From contig CALSTG010000001.1 of NCBI GenBank assembly GCA_943789205.1, positions 1,540,435 to 1,604,434 of the forward strand: DNA of 64,000 bases, written 5' to 3'. Source of the stretch: an uncultured Flavobacteriales bacterium. GTDB lineage: Bacteria; Bacteroidota; Bacteroidia; Flavobacteriales_D; Crocinitomicaceae. This document shows, piece after piece, positions 1-11,900 of the stretch; the stretch's first letter is position 1, and each line of letters opens with the position of its first letter. The notes under the pieces are model-generated. The model was not told the DNA's origin. It saw only the letters and a program-made list of their open reading frames with translations, and did no database searches. Made by a program: the position numbers and the translations under genes.

Positions 1-2752
1 CAACTTTTAACGTTGTTTTTATTGCTCTTGAAATTTGCAGAGCCACGGCTTTTGCCTCTTCTATGTTTTGACGATCCTTATATATTCCGTTTTCTATAAA
101 ATGATGAAATATAGGATTGTTTTTTTGTGTTGCTTTTTGAAAGGTCAAAAGTCGATTATTGTAAAAATGCTCGTTTGAAAATTTGATGAGTTTAGGGTGG
201 AGACTTCTATAGTGATTGGATAAAAATACTTTAGGTAAGTGGTAATAAGCGTGATGCAGTAAGCTCATTTCAGTTTCTTGTTTCTTTTTAAAATAGGATC
301 CAGGAGCCATCTGCTCAGGGTCTCCACAAATGATACTTCTAGACCCTCTTTGAAGGGCTCCAATAGAATGGCTCAAAAGAAGCTGGCTTGATTCATCTGA
401 AATAACGAAGTCGAACATTTCTCTTTTCATAGGTAAATGGTCTGCGAGCAGCGAAGGATTACCTAGCCAAACCGGTTTTAATACGTCAATCCAGAGTGCT
501 GCTTCTGATTCTAATAATTCCCGAATAGGTTTATGGCTTCTTTTTTTTGCGAATTCTTTAGTAAGAATTGACTTACCTCTTTTGAGTTTTTTTCGAAGTT
601 CTTTTTGTGAATCGTTGAGCTTTCTTAATTCAATTTTGGTAATGACGTCAAGTTCCTTGAATTTTTCACTCCACATATTGAGTATATTTTCACTGTATAT
701 GTTTGCATTTATTTCAAAATTCTGATTTATTGCGATGAGCTCTTCAATGATGTCCCTTCTTGATGTTCCCTTGAGAATAGCACTTGAATTTATAATTTTA
801 ACTTTAAGATTGGCCCGCATTGCACTTTTCATGTATTCTTTATTGTCATCCCAGAATGGCAGAATCTCTGAAGGAATCCCCTTTATTTTTAACCAATTTT
901 CGGTCAGAAAATCTTGATTTGAAATAATTAAAGAAAGAAAAGGCCTAAGTACATGTTGATTTTCGAAAGCAAAATATTGTTTTAGATTTTGATAACAGGT
1001 ATAAATCAATTTATATTGTTGCAGATTATATTGACTTTTATCTTGTTCCTGAAATGTTTTTAGCTTCTTGAAATCTGTTACTTTAAGTAGGCTTAAAACC
1101 TGTGACTCTTCTTTGTGGAAGTCATCGATTCCAATAGTTTTTAATTCTTTTGAAATACGCCTGAGCTCATCCTGGTTTTTGATATAGTTTCGATAATTCT
1201 TGATTTGCGCTAATGCATTTAATTGTGGTGTTCTGGTAAATTTTCTCCAAACAAACCATTTTCTTAATGCTAAGCCATTCTTTCTCTTAAATAAGGACTC
1301 AAGAAAATCTAATTCTGCATTTGTTGGATTTATTTTCCAATGCTCTTGCTGTATTTTTAATTGCTCTCCCTTTTCAAACGTTTTTTTATATTTTTTTTGA
1401 AGCGCGAAGAATAGCAGGCCTTCATCTTGAACACAGCTATTGTATTTCTGGTATAATTTGCTGTCCATTGTTTGGTGCAAAAGACTTGCTTCCTGAAGTG
1501 CTTTAAGTTGTCCCCATGTTTCAATATTCATGGGAAGCGCTTTGAGGTTTTTATCTGCAATACTTTTAATAAAGCTGAATTCTTTTTTGAAGCATTCAGG
1601 TTTTAAGTATTTTATTATTTCCGATAATCCTTCGAAATAAGAAGTGTCACTTTTCTCAAGCCACTTTAGGCTGTTAAAATTTAATTCATTGTCTCTTGAA
1701 TTGTAGCTTGAATCAATATCTAAATTCAAAATTTCAATAAGGTCTTTGAGCGAGCCCTTTTCGTTTTGTGCTGCTTCAATTAACGATTGATATTTCTTGT
1801 TAATTGATTTTAGATCTTCAAATGTTTTTTGGTGGATTAAAGATGGGTTGTCTGCTAATGCTGACCAGCTTTGCTTTAAGGAAGTTATAAATGCCCTATT
1901 TGCATGTTTTGAAGGGATTTTAAAGCAAAGGATATCAAGATTTTTTGCGCTGATCTTGTTTACAAGAACATCAATTGCCGCCTGCTTCTCTGAAACAATC
2001 AAGCTTTTATGCTTATTGGATAATGCGGTGCCTATAAAATTAGACAATAGCTGCGATTTACCAGTCCCTGGGGGTCCTTGAAGCAATACGGATTGATTTT
2101 GAATTTCTGTGTAGATTTTATTTTGTGCACTATCAATGGGGAAGAGGGCCTCAAGATTGTTATTTACAGGAAAAAAAAGTTCGGAATCGTTTCCGTAAGC
2201 TTCAATAATGGCATTTGAATAAGCTTCACTTGTTAGTAAAGATTTCAATTCTCGAATGAATGCATATCTTTTCGGATCGAAGTTGCCGATGTAAGAGTCA
2301 CTTTTGTTTATGGATGTAGCTGGTAACCCTAATTTAGTTTTTAAGGACTCAAAATTCGTTATTTCTTTTTCATCTATACTTTCATCAAAATATTTCTTAA
2401 GAAATGGATTTAATTCCCTGTCTCCCAATTCAGTAAATTCGACAGTATTTGAATCTTTGATGATAGAAGATTCAATGTGTTGGAGAAAAATTGGTGCCTT
2501 AATGGGTGTATTATTATGTGTAGTTGAAAAAGTTCCATAGGTTACGCATAAGCAGGATACGCCTGTTTTTTTTTCAATAATTTGAGCTTCTTTTAAAATT
2601 GATTTGATCGGGGTGTCGATTGGGATAGGTTCGTGATAATACTTAATGCATTTAACATCACTAATATTGACAAGCAAATCCCTGTTCGGAAATACAGATA
2701 CTTCCGAGAGCAATTCGTTCAAATGTAATCTAATATCTTCCAAATTTTTCAC
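1..2752 (-). CDS. Superfamily 1 DNA/RNA helicase, C-terminus beyond window
   Basis: Large ATP-dependent helicase of the AAA_11/AAA_12 type, open through the left edge (about 917 codons visible). The frame holds a Walker A motif GPPGTGKS at residues 226-233, a Walker B-like DESSQ at 786-790, the GDPEQMAPG motif III just after it, and a motif IV-like HYRS starting at residue 847. The roughly 500 residues between Walker A and Walker B are a long charged insertion, probably helical. The start is a GTG at 2752: the only codons between it and an upstream in-frame stop are non-start codons, and no ATG follows for a long way. Residues 1-200 match nothing I recognise. The 3' end, which in related proteins can carry a nuclease domain, is missing, so role (repair, RNA metabolism or defence) cannot be settled. 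The gene is divergent from the giant adhesin gene. Confidence 0.85.
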   Translation of the reverse strand, partial: MKNLEDIRLHLNELLSEVSVFPNRDLLVNISDVKCIKYYHEPIPIDTPIKSILKEAQIIEKKTGVSCLCVTYGTFSTTHNNTPIKAPIFLQHIESSIIKDSNTVEFTELGDRELNPFLKKYFDESIDEKEITNFESLKTKLGLPATSINKSDSYIGNFDPKRYAFIRELKSLLTSEAYSNAIIEAYGNDSELFFPVNNNLEALFPIDSAQNKIYTEIQNQSVLLQGPPGTGKSQLLSNFIGTALSNKHKSLIVSEKQAAIDVLVNKISAKNLDILCFKIPSKHANRAFITSLKQSWSALADNPSLIHQKTFEDLKSINKKYQSLIEAAQNEKGSLKDLIEILNLDIDSSYNSRDNELNFNSLKWLEKSDTSYFEGLSEIIKYLKPECFKKEFSFIKSIADKNLKALPMNIETWGQLKALQEASLLHQTMDSKLYQKYNSCVQDEGLLFFALQKKYKKTFEKGEQLKIQQEHWKINPTNAELDFLESLFKRKNGLALRKWFVWRKFTRTPQLNALAQIKNYRNYIKNQDELRRISKELKTIGIDDFHKEESQVLSLLKVTDFKKLKTFQEQDKSQYNLQQYKLIYTCYQNLKQYFAFENQHVLRPFLSLIISNQDFLTENWLKIKGIPSEILPFWDDNKEYMKSAMRANLKVKIINSSAILKGTSRRDIIEELIAINQNFEINANIYSENILNMWSEKFKELDVITKIELRKLNDSQKELRKKLKRGKSILTKEFAKKRSHKPIRELLESEAALWIDVLKPVWLGNPSLLADHLPMKREMFDFVISDESSQLLLSHSIGALQRGSRSIICGDPEQMAPGSYFKKKQETEMSLLHHAYYHLPKVFLSNHYRSLHPKLIKFSNEHFYNNRLLTFQKATQKNNPIFHHFIENGIYKDRQNIEEAKAVALQISRAIKTTLKV

Positions 2753-2888
2753 TGTAAAATTAACAAATCATTAGTACCCTTAAAATAAAGCAACTTTTAT
2801 TAAAGACTCTCGTTAAAGTAACACAATTAGGTCTTTTTTAATGCCTAATTTTGTTTTATGGAATACCACGCAAGTTATTCTTCAAATG

Positions 2889-2919
2889 TTTGTGATTGCT
2901 GTTGTTAAGAGTATGTTGT
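2889..2919 (+). promoter_or_regulatory. Weak candidate promoter for the giant adhesin gene
   Basis: A TTTG at 2889-2892 is followed 19 bases later by TATGTTGT (2912-2919), which partly matches the Bacteroidota -33/-7 pattern TTTG-N19-TAnnTTTG. The spacing is right but the -7 box has two mismatches. It would give a short leader before the ATG at 2951. The 198-base divergent gap shows nothing else clear. Confidence 0.25.
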
Positions 2920-2950
2920 TCAAATAAATTTTGATCTTATTAAAACGATT

Positions 2951-5900
2951 ATGTTTAAACTTTCGTCTAATAGTTTGTTTCTTTTCCTAGGATTTTTTGG
3001 GATTATGAACGTTTACGGCCAGAATTCTGACTTTTCCACTTCTGTTAATAGCCAATGCCCAGGTAATCTTTTTACCCTTACGGCAGATGACAATTCCATG
3101 TCATCATATACTTGGAATATTACTGAACAAGGTGGCGCTACCCAAAATTATAACGTAAATCCGGTAGCATTTGTATTGGACAATCCAGGCCAATATGATA
3201 TAACCCTGACGGTATCAGATGGTGTTGGGACAAGTTCAACAACAGAAATCTCTTTTTTAGAGGTATTTGATGTGCCAACCATCGAATACACAATAACTGC
3301 TGCGCCATATTGCACACCCGCGGTTGTTGATTTTACCAGCAATTCAACACCTGGGTCAGGAACCATAATTAGTTATCAGTCATTTACAGATGGTACGGCC
3401 TATACCACGGCGAACTTTCAACATACCTACAATTCATCTGGAACTTTTCCAGTTAACATTTCTATCGAAAATTCAAACAGCTGCATTACGTCCCTAGATT
3501 TATCCGATATAGTTGTAACAGATGTTCCATCACTTACTAGTCCTTTAAATCCGAATACTATTTGTAGTGGCACAAATTTCAATTATACACCCACAAGTTC
3601 AATTCCTGGATCAACTTTTAGTTGGATCCGTCTGCCTAGCGCAGAAATTATAGAGGCTCCATCAAATGGAACAGGCAATATTTCAGAAGTTTTGACATCT
3701 TCGTCATTAACCAATGTGGCTGTAAGCTATGAGGTCACTACGACTTCTCCAGGCGGTTGTGTAAATACTCAAACGGTTGTATTGACTGTTCAGTCCCTTC
3801 CTGTTATCACTGTTGACGATGCTGTTCTTTGTACAGGGCTGTCGACAACATTAACTGCCAATTCTTCTCAAGGCGGCGGTACTTATTCTTGGGTGCCATC
3901 GGGATCATCACAAACTATAACGGTTAATGCACCAGGTACTTACACGGTTACCTACGCTATAGGGACGTGCGCAAGTGATCCTGTAACTGCTGAGGTTACG
4001 GAGGTTGCTCCACCTTCGATTACAGGAATTTCTTTTACCGAAACATCAGGATTGTTTAGTGATGACGGAATCATGTGTGCTGGTTTAGATAATGTGACGC
4101 TTACGGCTTCAGCATCAACTGGTACAGGTTCTTATTTGTGGTCTCAAGGTGGAACGAATAATTCTATTACTGTCAGTCCAAATTCAACGACAAGCTATTC
4201 CGTTACATACACAGATGGTGGATGTGAGAGTGCTCCATTTAGTGCCACTGTTACGGTAAATAATTTACCGTCAAACAATTACACTTCTACAATCACAAAT
4301 GCATGTAATTCACCTGTGACGACAGAATACTCCTCTACCTCATTAGGAAATATTGTTTGGGATTTTCCAGGAGGGACTCCCAATAATGGTGCCGGACAAG
4401 GTCCTATTTCCGTAACTTATAATACTGCTGGTATCTACGATATTACCATGACGAATACGAATGGGAATGGGTGTATTCGTGAAACAGACTTTCCCAATAC
4501 CATCGTTGTTGGAAATGGTTTTCCACCTACCTCAAGCTTTATAACCACCACACCTACACCTCAATGTTTAGACGGAAATAATTTTTGTTTTGACTACACA
4601 GGTAATGGTGCTGATACCGTAGAATGGGACTTTGGTGACGGAAGTCCAACCCAACTCGCAGATCAAAATGCTACAATTTGCCATACATACACAACTTTAG
4701 GAACTTTTAATGTTACCATCATTCCGTATACAACAGTTGGAGATGTTCTAGGTTGTTCAGGTATTAGTTCTCAATTAGCGGTTGAGGTATTAGGACCGAT
4801 TGCTTCTTTTGACGTTAGTGCTGTAGAATGCGATGATCAAAAAACAAGAACGTATTTAAGTACAAGCCAAGGTACTTCTCCTTCTACAACTTACACTTGG
4901 GATTTTGACGATCCACCCACCTTGCCATTGACAGGTGATGCAAATCCAACATATGAGTTTAGTGATTTTTCGCCGACAACTTCTTCTCCCTTTGTTGTTA
5001 CGTTGACTGTAGAAGACCCCGCTACTGGATGCCCTCCAAGCGTTGCCTCACAAAATATTTATGCCTTTCCGAACAATCTTGCAGATTATGGGTCCTACGC
5101 TACTAGTGCGGGTACTACATTTACAGACTCTGTTTGTTTAGGTTCTTCTTTGTGGTTTATTAATCAAACTCCAATCCCTCAGGGTGCTACTAATCCAAAT
5201 TATACGCAATGGGACTGGAATACAGTCAATGGATATACTTGGCAAACCAATGGTGAGTTTACGGGTAGTCCGGAGGAACATTTTTTCTCTGAAAATGCAT
5301 CAACCGCATCAGGAGGACAAAGCTATGCACCAGGTACTTATGAAATTGCAATGCGTGCGATTCGACGAAATCCACCAACGGGTCCAGGAGTACAATGCTA
5401 TGATACAGTGGTTCACAATATTGTTGTGCTAGGTATAACAGGTGGTTTTTCTATCCCGGATACGGTTTGTGCCGGAGAAACCTTTAATTTAATTGATGCC
5501 TCAGCTTCTCCACTTTCAACGATCGTATCTAGAGAATGGGATTTTGATAATGATGGTATAATAGATTTAGCAGGTAATGATGCGAATCCATCCCATGTCT
5601 TTAATGTAGGAGCGGCAGGAGTAGGACAAGAATATACCATTTCATTAACAGTAACAGATGCCACTGATTGTAGTAAAACAACTACAGAAACAATTTGGGT
5701 ACGTCAACCAAATGCGTCTTTTGAAGTGAATAGAGATTTTATATGTGATGATCAAACTGTAACGGTTACTTCTGTTGCAAATTCTACTTTTTCAGATGCT
5801 ACATATTCTTGGGTAGCCAATACTAATGTTTCTCCCTCTACCTATGTAAATACAGATAACTCAGACATTATTCCGCCTCCGTTTTTGTTTAACGATCAGG

Positions 5901-8900
5901 GAAATAATACAATAACCCTTACGGAGACTGATAATTTGGGTTGTTCAGATGATACGACAATCGCTATTAGTGTCTTCGATGTATTCGCGGCAGCGACAGG
6001 TACACCTAATGTTGCAACCTGTTTTAACCCACCGTCGGTAGTGAATTTCAATAATCTTTCTGGAAATAATGTGGATCCTGCAAGTTACCAATGGTATTTT
6101 GGGAACGGTGAAACTTCCACGGAAGCCAATCCATCAACAATTTACTCTTTACCTGGTACTTTTGAAGTGTCACTTGTCGTTTCTTCTTTGACGGGTGGTT
6201 GTTCAGATTCCGCAGTTGTTGAAACAATTGATATTGGAGGGCCGTTTGGTTCAATTGAAGTAACAAACTCAGTACTAGAAGGGTGCTCGTGTTATGAGGC
6301 AAATATTGATATTACAACAAACGATGTTGCAGAAGCTACCCTTTTATTTGGTGATGGTTCATTTGAGAATTTGACAATTAATACTTCAGAAACGATAACG
6401 CATCAATATTGTAACACGGGTACGTCAAGTCAAAACTTGACTCCTATTTTATTTATTTCGAGCGGAACGTGTAATGGTAATATTCCTGCAACACAAACCA
6501 TCACGATTCACCCTATTCCAAGTGCTTCAAATCCAGGTGACTTTGAATATTGTGAAGGCGAAAACACGACTCCAGTTAACTTTACCAGTCCTGTGCCCAA
6601 TACAACGTTCACCTGGGCCAATAACAATCCATCAATTGGATTAGGTGCTAATGGCAATGGCAATATTGCTTCTTTCACAGCAGCAACAACAGGATTATTA
6701 GACAATATTGCAAATATTGATGTGATTCCTTCTGTTAACGCAACCGGTTGTGTTGGTCCTACAGAGTCTTTTCAAATTACAATTAAAAACACGACTACTG
6801 CAGATGCGGGTGGGCCAACAGATGTTATCTGTGAAGGCGATGCGGTGAATTTAAATGGTTCCTTTGGAGGAGATGCTAGTTCTGCACAATGGTCATCATC
6901 AGGCACAGGTACTTTTAGTCCTAATACATCGGACCTAAATGCTGTATATAATCCTTCGAATGATGATATCTCCGCAGGGAATGTAACATTAACCTTAACA
7001 ACGGATGATCCTATTGGTCCCTGTCCAGCAAATGACTCAGACATTACAATAACCATTAATGCAGCTGTCATTGTTAACGCAGGTTCAGATGTTACTATTT
7101 GTTCGAATGATATATTCACAACTCAAGGAAGCATTGGGGGTTCTGCTACAGATAGTGAATGGAACACTTCCGGGACAGGTGTTTTCAATTTTCCTTCCGC
7201 ACCCATTACAACTTATACTCCGAGTCCTACAGATATATTAGCTGGATCTGTGATATTAACTATTTCAACAGATGACCCGGGAGGTCCGTGCGACCAAAGC
7301 TCAAGTTCGATGACCCTTTCATTTAGTAATGCTGCCACTCTAAATGTTATTACACCAGTAGAGTCCTGCATAGGTACTGATGTTTCTCTAACCGCAACAA
7401 TAGGAGGCACTGCAACTGGTGTTTCATGGTCTAGTGCGTCAGCAGGAGTCTTTACGCCAGATAATACGAACTTAACCCCATCCTATTTACCATCTAATTC
7501 GGATAACCTAGCTGGAATAGCTACAGTTACCGCAACAGTCTCGGATCCGGATGGCTCAGGTCCATGTACACTTGTATCAGAGGATGTCACGATTAATTTG
7601 TTGGATACGGTTATAGTTTCTGCTGGAGATGATGCAGTAATTTGTTCTGATAATTCATATGTTTTGGATGGATCAATTGGAGGCTCTGCAACAAGTGCAA
7701 CGTGGTCAACTTCCGGAACAGGCGTGTTTTCTCCTAATGCATCAGCATTGAATGCTGAATATACACCAAGTGCTTCAGATTTAATTTCAGGACCAATATT
7801 TTTAACCCTAACGACTGATGATCCGGTTGGGTCTTGTTTTGCATCTTCAGATCAAATGGAATTATCCTTCAGTTCTGCTGCGTCGATAGATATTCCATCG
7901 ACGAATGCAGGTACATGCGACAATTCTGCGGTTCCAGTTTCTGCAACAATTGGGGGAAGTGCTACTTCCTTAACCTGGTCAGGCGGAGCAGGGACATATA
8001 CACCAAATGCTTTTTCTTTAAATATTGATTATTCACCGAGTGCAGCAGAGATTGCAGCTGGAACTTTAATACTTACCGCAACAACAAATGATCCCGATGG
8101 TTCAGGTCCGTGTGCTGCTGCATTTGATAATGTTACCATTAATATCGCAACTGACGTTATTGTTAATGCAGGAACAGATCAAGAGGCTTGTTCTGACGAA
8201 GGTATTACCTTGAATGGATCGATTGGAGGTGCGGCCTCATTTGCAACTTGGTCTGGTGGTTTAGGTTCATTTTTCCCTAATAATTCTCAACTTGATGCTA
8301 TTTACACACCAACGGCAACAGAAATTGCCAATGGCTCCGTCACATTGACATTGACTACTGATGATCCAGTTGGTCCTTGTCAAGAGGCCTCAGCTCAAGT
8401 TACTTATACTTTTACTTTTCCTGCAACTGTTTCAGCAGGTTCTAACGATGTCGTATGTTCTAACTCATCCGTCGCTTTAAACGGATCAATAGGGGGGACA
8501 GCTAGCACGGCAACATGGTCAGGGAATGGTTCAGGTACATTTAATAATGTAAATAGTTTAGGTGCTGTTTACACACCAAGTCCGACTGATTTAACCCTAG
8601 GAACGGTAATCCTAACCCTAACAACAGATGATCCTTCTGGTGCATGTGTTGCAGAATCAAGTTCAATGAATTTAACAATAAATGAAGCAGCTACCTTGAT
8701 CGCAGATTCTCCACTTACTGAATGTGTGGGAGATGAGTTTCTTTTGAATGCTTCAATTGGTGGTTCCGCAACAAGTGTTACTTGGTCCAATGGCAATGGT
8801 TTATTTACGCCAAATGTTAATGCCTTGTCTCCGACTTATCTGCCAACAGTTTCAGAAAACAATTCAAGTCCGATAGCACTAGAAGTTACTACTGATGATC

Positions 8901-11900
8901 CTGATGGAACAGGTCCATGTCTTGCGGTAGTTGAACAAGTCATTCTTCAAATAGATGCGGCTGCAACTGTTTCTGCAGGCTCAGATACAGTGGTATGTTC
9001 GAATTCTGATATTTCATTAAACGCGACAATAGGAGGGTTAGCATCATCTGCAACTTGGACATCAGATGGTTCAGGTTCGTTTAATAACGTAAATAGCTTG
9101 ATAGCTGTATATACCCCTTCAAATGCAGATATGTTAGCCGGTTCAGTTACGCTGACTATAACAACGGATGATCCTATTGGCGCCTGCTCATCGGTTTCTA
9201 GTGCATTGACTTTAGCAGTAAATGAGGCAGCAACAATCACTGTCAATTCACCAATTGAAGCATGTATTAATGATGAAATACCCCTTGTGTCAACTATTGG
9301 TGGTGCTGCCACCTCTGTGACTTGGTCGAATGGAGCAGGTATATTTAATGTAAGTCCAAACGAACTATCCCCGGGTTATACACCATCAGCTATTGAAAAT
9401 ACAAACGGAGGACTAACACTAGACGTTACAACAAACGATCCAGATGGAACAGGGCCTTGTCCTGCGGCAACGGAAGTTGTTGAAATTCAAATTAACCAAT
9501 TACCCACTGTTTTTGCAGGAAACGATGAAGATGTCTGTTCAAACAATCAGGTATTTTTAAACGGTACTTTTGGAGGTGCGGCTTCCTCTGCTTCTTGGAG
9601 CACGACAGGTGGAGGTGTATTTGATAACATTACAAATTTAAATGCCGTATATACGCCTGATGCTGCGGATTTAGCTAATGGAAGTGTTACGCTGACTTTG
9701 ACTACAGATGATCCAATTGGTCCATGTTCAGTAGAAAGTTCAAGTCTAGTAATTACATTTATAGAATTGCCAACGGCAAGTGCAGGTTTAAATCAAGATG
9801 TTTGTTCGGATCAAACAGTGAATCTTTCCGGAATTATTGGTGGAAGTGCCTCTCAAGGTACTTGGTCTTCAGCTGGAAGTGGAAGTTTCACACCAAATGA
9901 ACTAACATTGAATGGACAATATGATCCTTCGGCTGCAGATATTGCATCGGGGTCTGTATTACTTACATTAACAACAGATGATCCTTCGGGAGTTTGCGGA
10001 ACCGTTTCTAGTGAGATGACGATAAATTTATTTGATTTTGCTGTTGCTGATGCTGGGGTTCCTCAATCTATTTGTTCAGCACAAAATGCCGATTTAGGAG
10101 GAACGATAGGTGGTTCTGCTACCTCGGTTATATGGACAACTTCTGGTGATGGAAACTTCACCCCAGACGCAAATACCTTAAATGCAACGTATATTCCAGG
10201 TGTAAATGATCAAAACTCCGGTTTCGTAACCTTGATAATGACCACAAATGATCCTGTAGGACCTTGTCCAGCTGTGTCAAGTGATATTGAAATTTCAATT
10301 AGTGGAGTAGCAGTTGTTGATGCTGGTTCAGATTTTACAGTATGTGCTGGAGCAGATGCACAACTAAACGGAAGTGTTTCCGGAGCGGTTATAACAGGTA
10401 TTTGGTCCGGAGGTTCTGGGACTTTCTCAAATCCAGCTGACTTGAATGCAACGTATATGCCGACCGCTGCAGAATTGGCTGCGGGATCTGTTATTCTCAC
10501 TTTGACTTCAGAGGACCCTGTTGGTCCTTGTGGTCCTGAATCTGCAGATGTATTGGTTTCTTTTACATCATCCGCAATTGTTGCTGCAGGTGCTCCTCAA
10601 ACGATATGCGAGGGTGAAGATGTGGTATTAAATGGTGCCGTTGGTGGTTCGGCGGTTTCTGGATCATGGTCTGGCGGAACAGGGATTTTTGTACCGAATG
10701 CAAATGATCTTAATGCCGTTTACATTCCTTCCGCAACAGATATTACAACCGGTAGTTTGGAATTAATTTTAACGACGAATAATCCTGCAGGACCATGTGA
10801 ATCGGCATCAGATACCTTATTTATTACTATAAATCCATCGCCTTTTATTTCCTCTAATGCCAATGTCGAGGTATGTTCGGGAGTTCCTGTTAACTACTCA
10901 ATAACGAGTGATGTTTCTGCAACATTTAGTTGGCTAGCACAAAATGATAACGCCGACGTTACAGGCGAATCATTGACGACTCAAAACTCTTCTGGAATTA
11001 CAGATGTTTTAGTAAACAACTCACTTAACGCTCAAAGTGTTGATTATTTAGTTTCTGCTACAGCTCTTGGTTCAGGTTGTACTAACAATAATCAATTAGT
11101 AACAATCAATGTGAGCCCTGTTGTGACAATGGATATACCAACAAATCAAATCTTGTGCGTTGGGGAAAATACAGCAGACATTTTCTTTAGCTCGAGCTTT
11201 GGTGGTATTTCCTATGAATGGACAAATACGAATAATGAAATAGGTTTAGCCTTGACGGGTTCATCAGACATTACAACTTTCCCAGCTGAAAATAGTACGG
11301 CAATAGTTCAAACAGGAATTGTTACCGTGACTCCTTTGACCAATGGATGCCCAGGAGTACCAGCGGTATTTGAAATTACCGTTAATCCTTCCTCAACTGT
11401 TAATGATCCGGGTGCCATTGTTGAATGTGATGGAGCACCAACGGCAGGAATTATTTTCACAGGAAGTGATGCTTCGATAACCTATAATTGGACCAATACG
11501 AATCCAGGAATCGGTTTGCCTGGGGCAGGGACAGGCGATATTTCGTCATTCATTGCAACGAATACGACAAACAATCCAATTCAATCTACGGTAACTGTTG
11601 TACCTGAATTAAATGGTTGTGACGGTGCATCTCAAACATTTACAATTAACGTAGATCCTTCACCAGATATGGTTGTCCCAACAGATCAAACTATTTGTGT
11701 AAATAACAATAGTTCCGCAGTTATTTTTACCTCTAATGTTATTGGAACCTCTTATGATTGGTCTAATGATAATCCAGGTATTGGCATCGGTATAAATGGC
11801 TCTGGAGATATTCCTTCTTTTACGACTATTAACAACGGAACTCAAATGGATACAGCAACAATTTCCATTGTGCCTACTTTTAATGGTTGTGCTGGACCTG

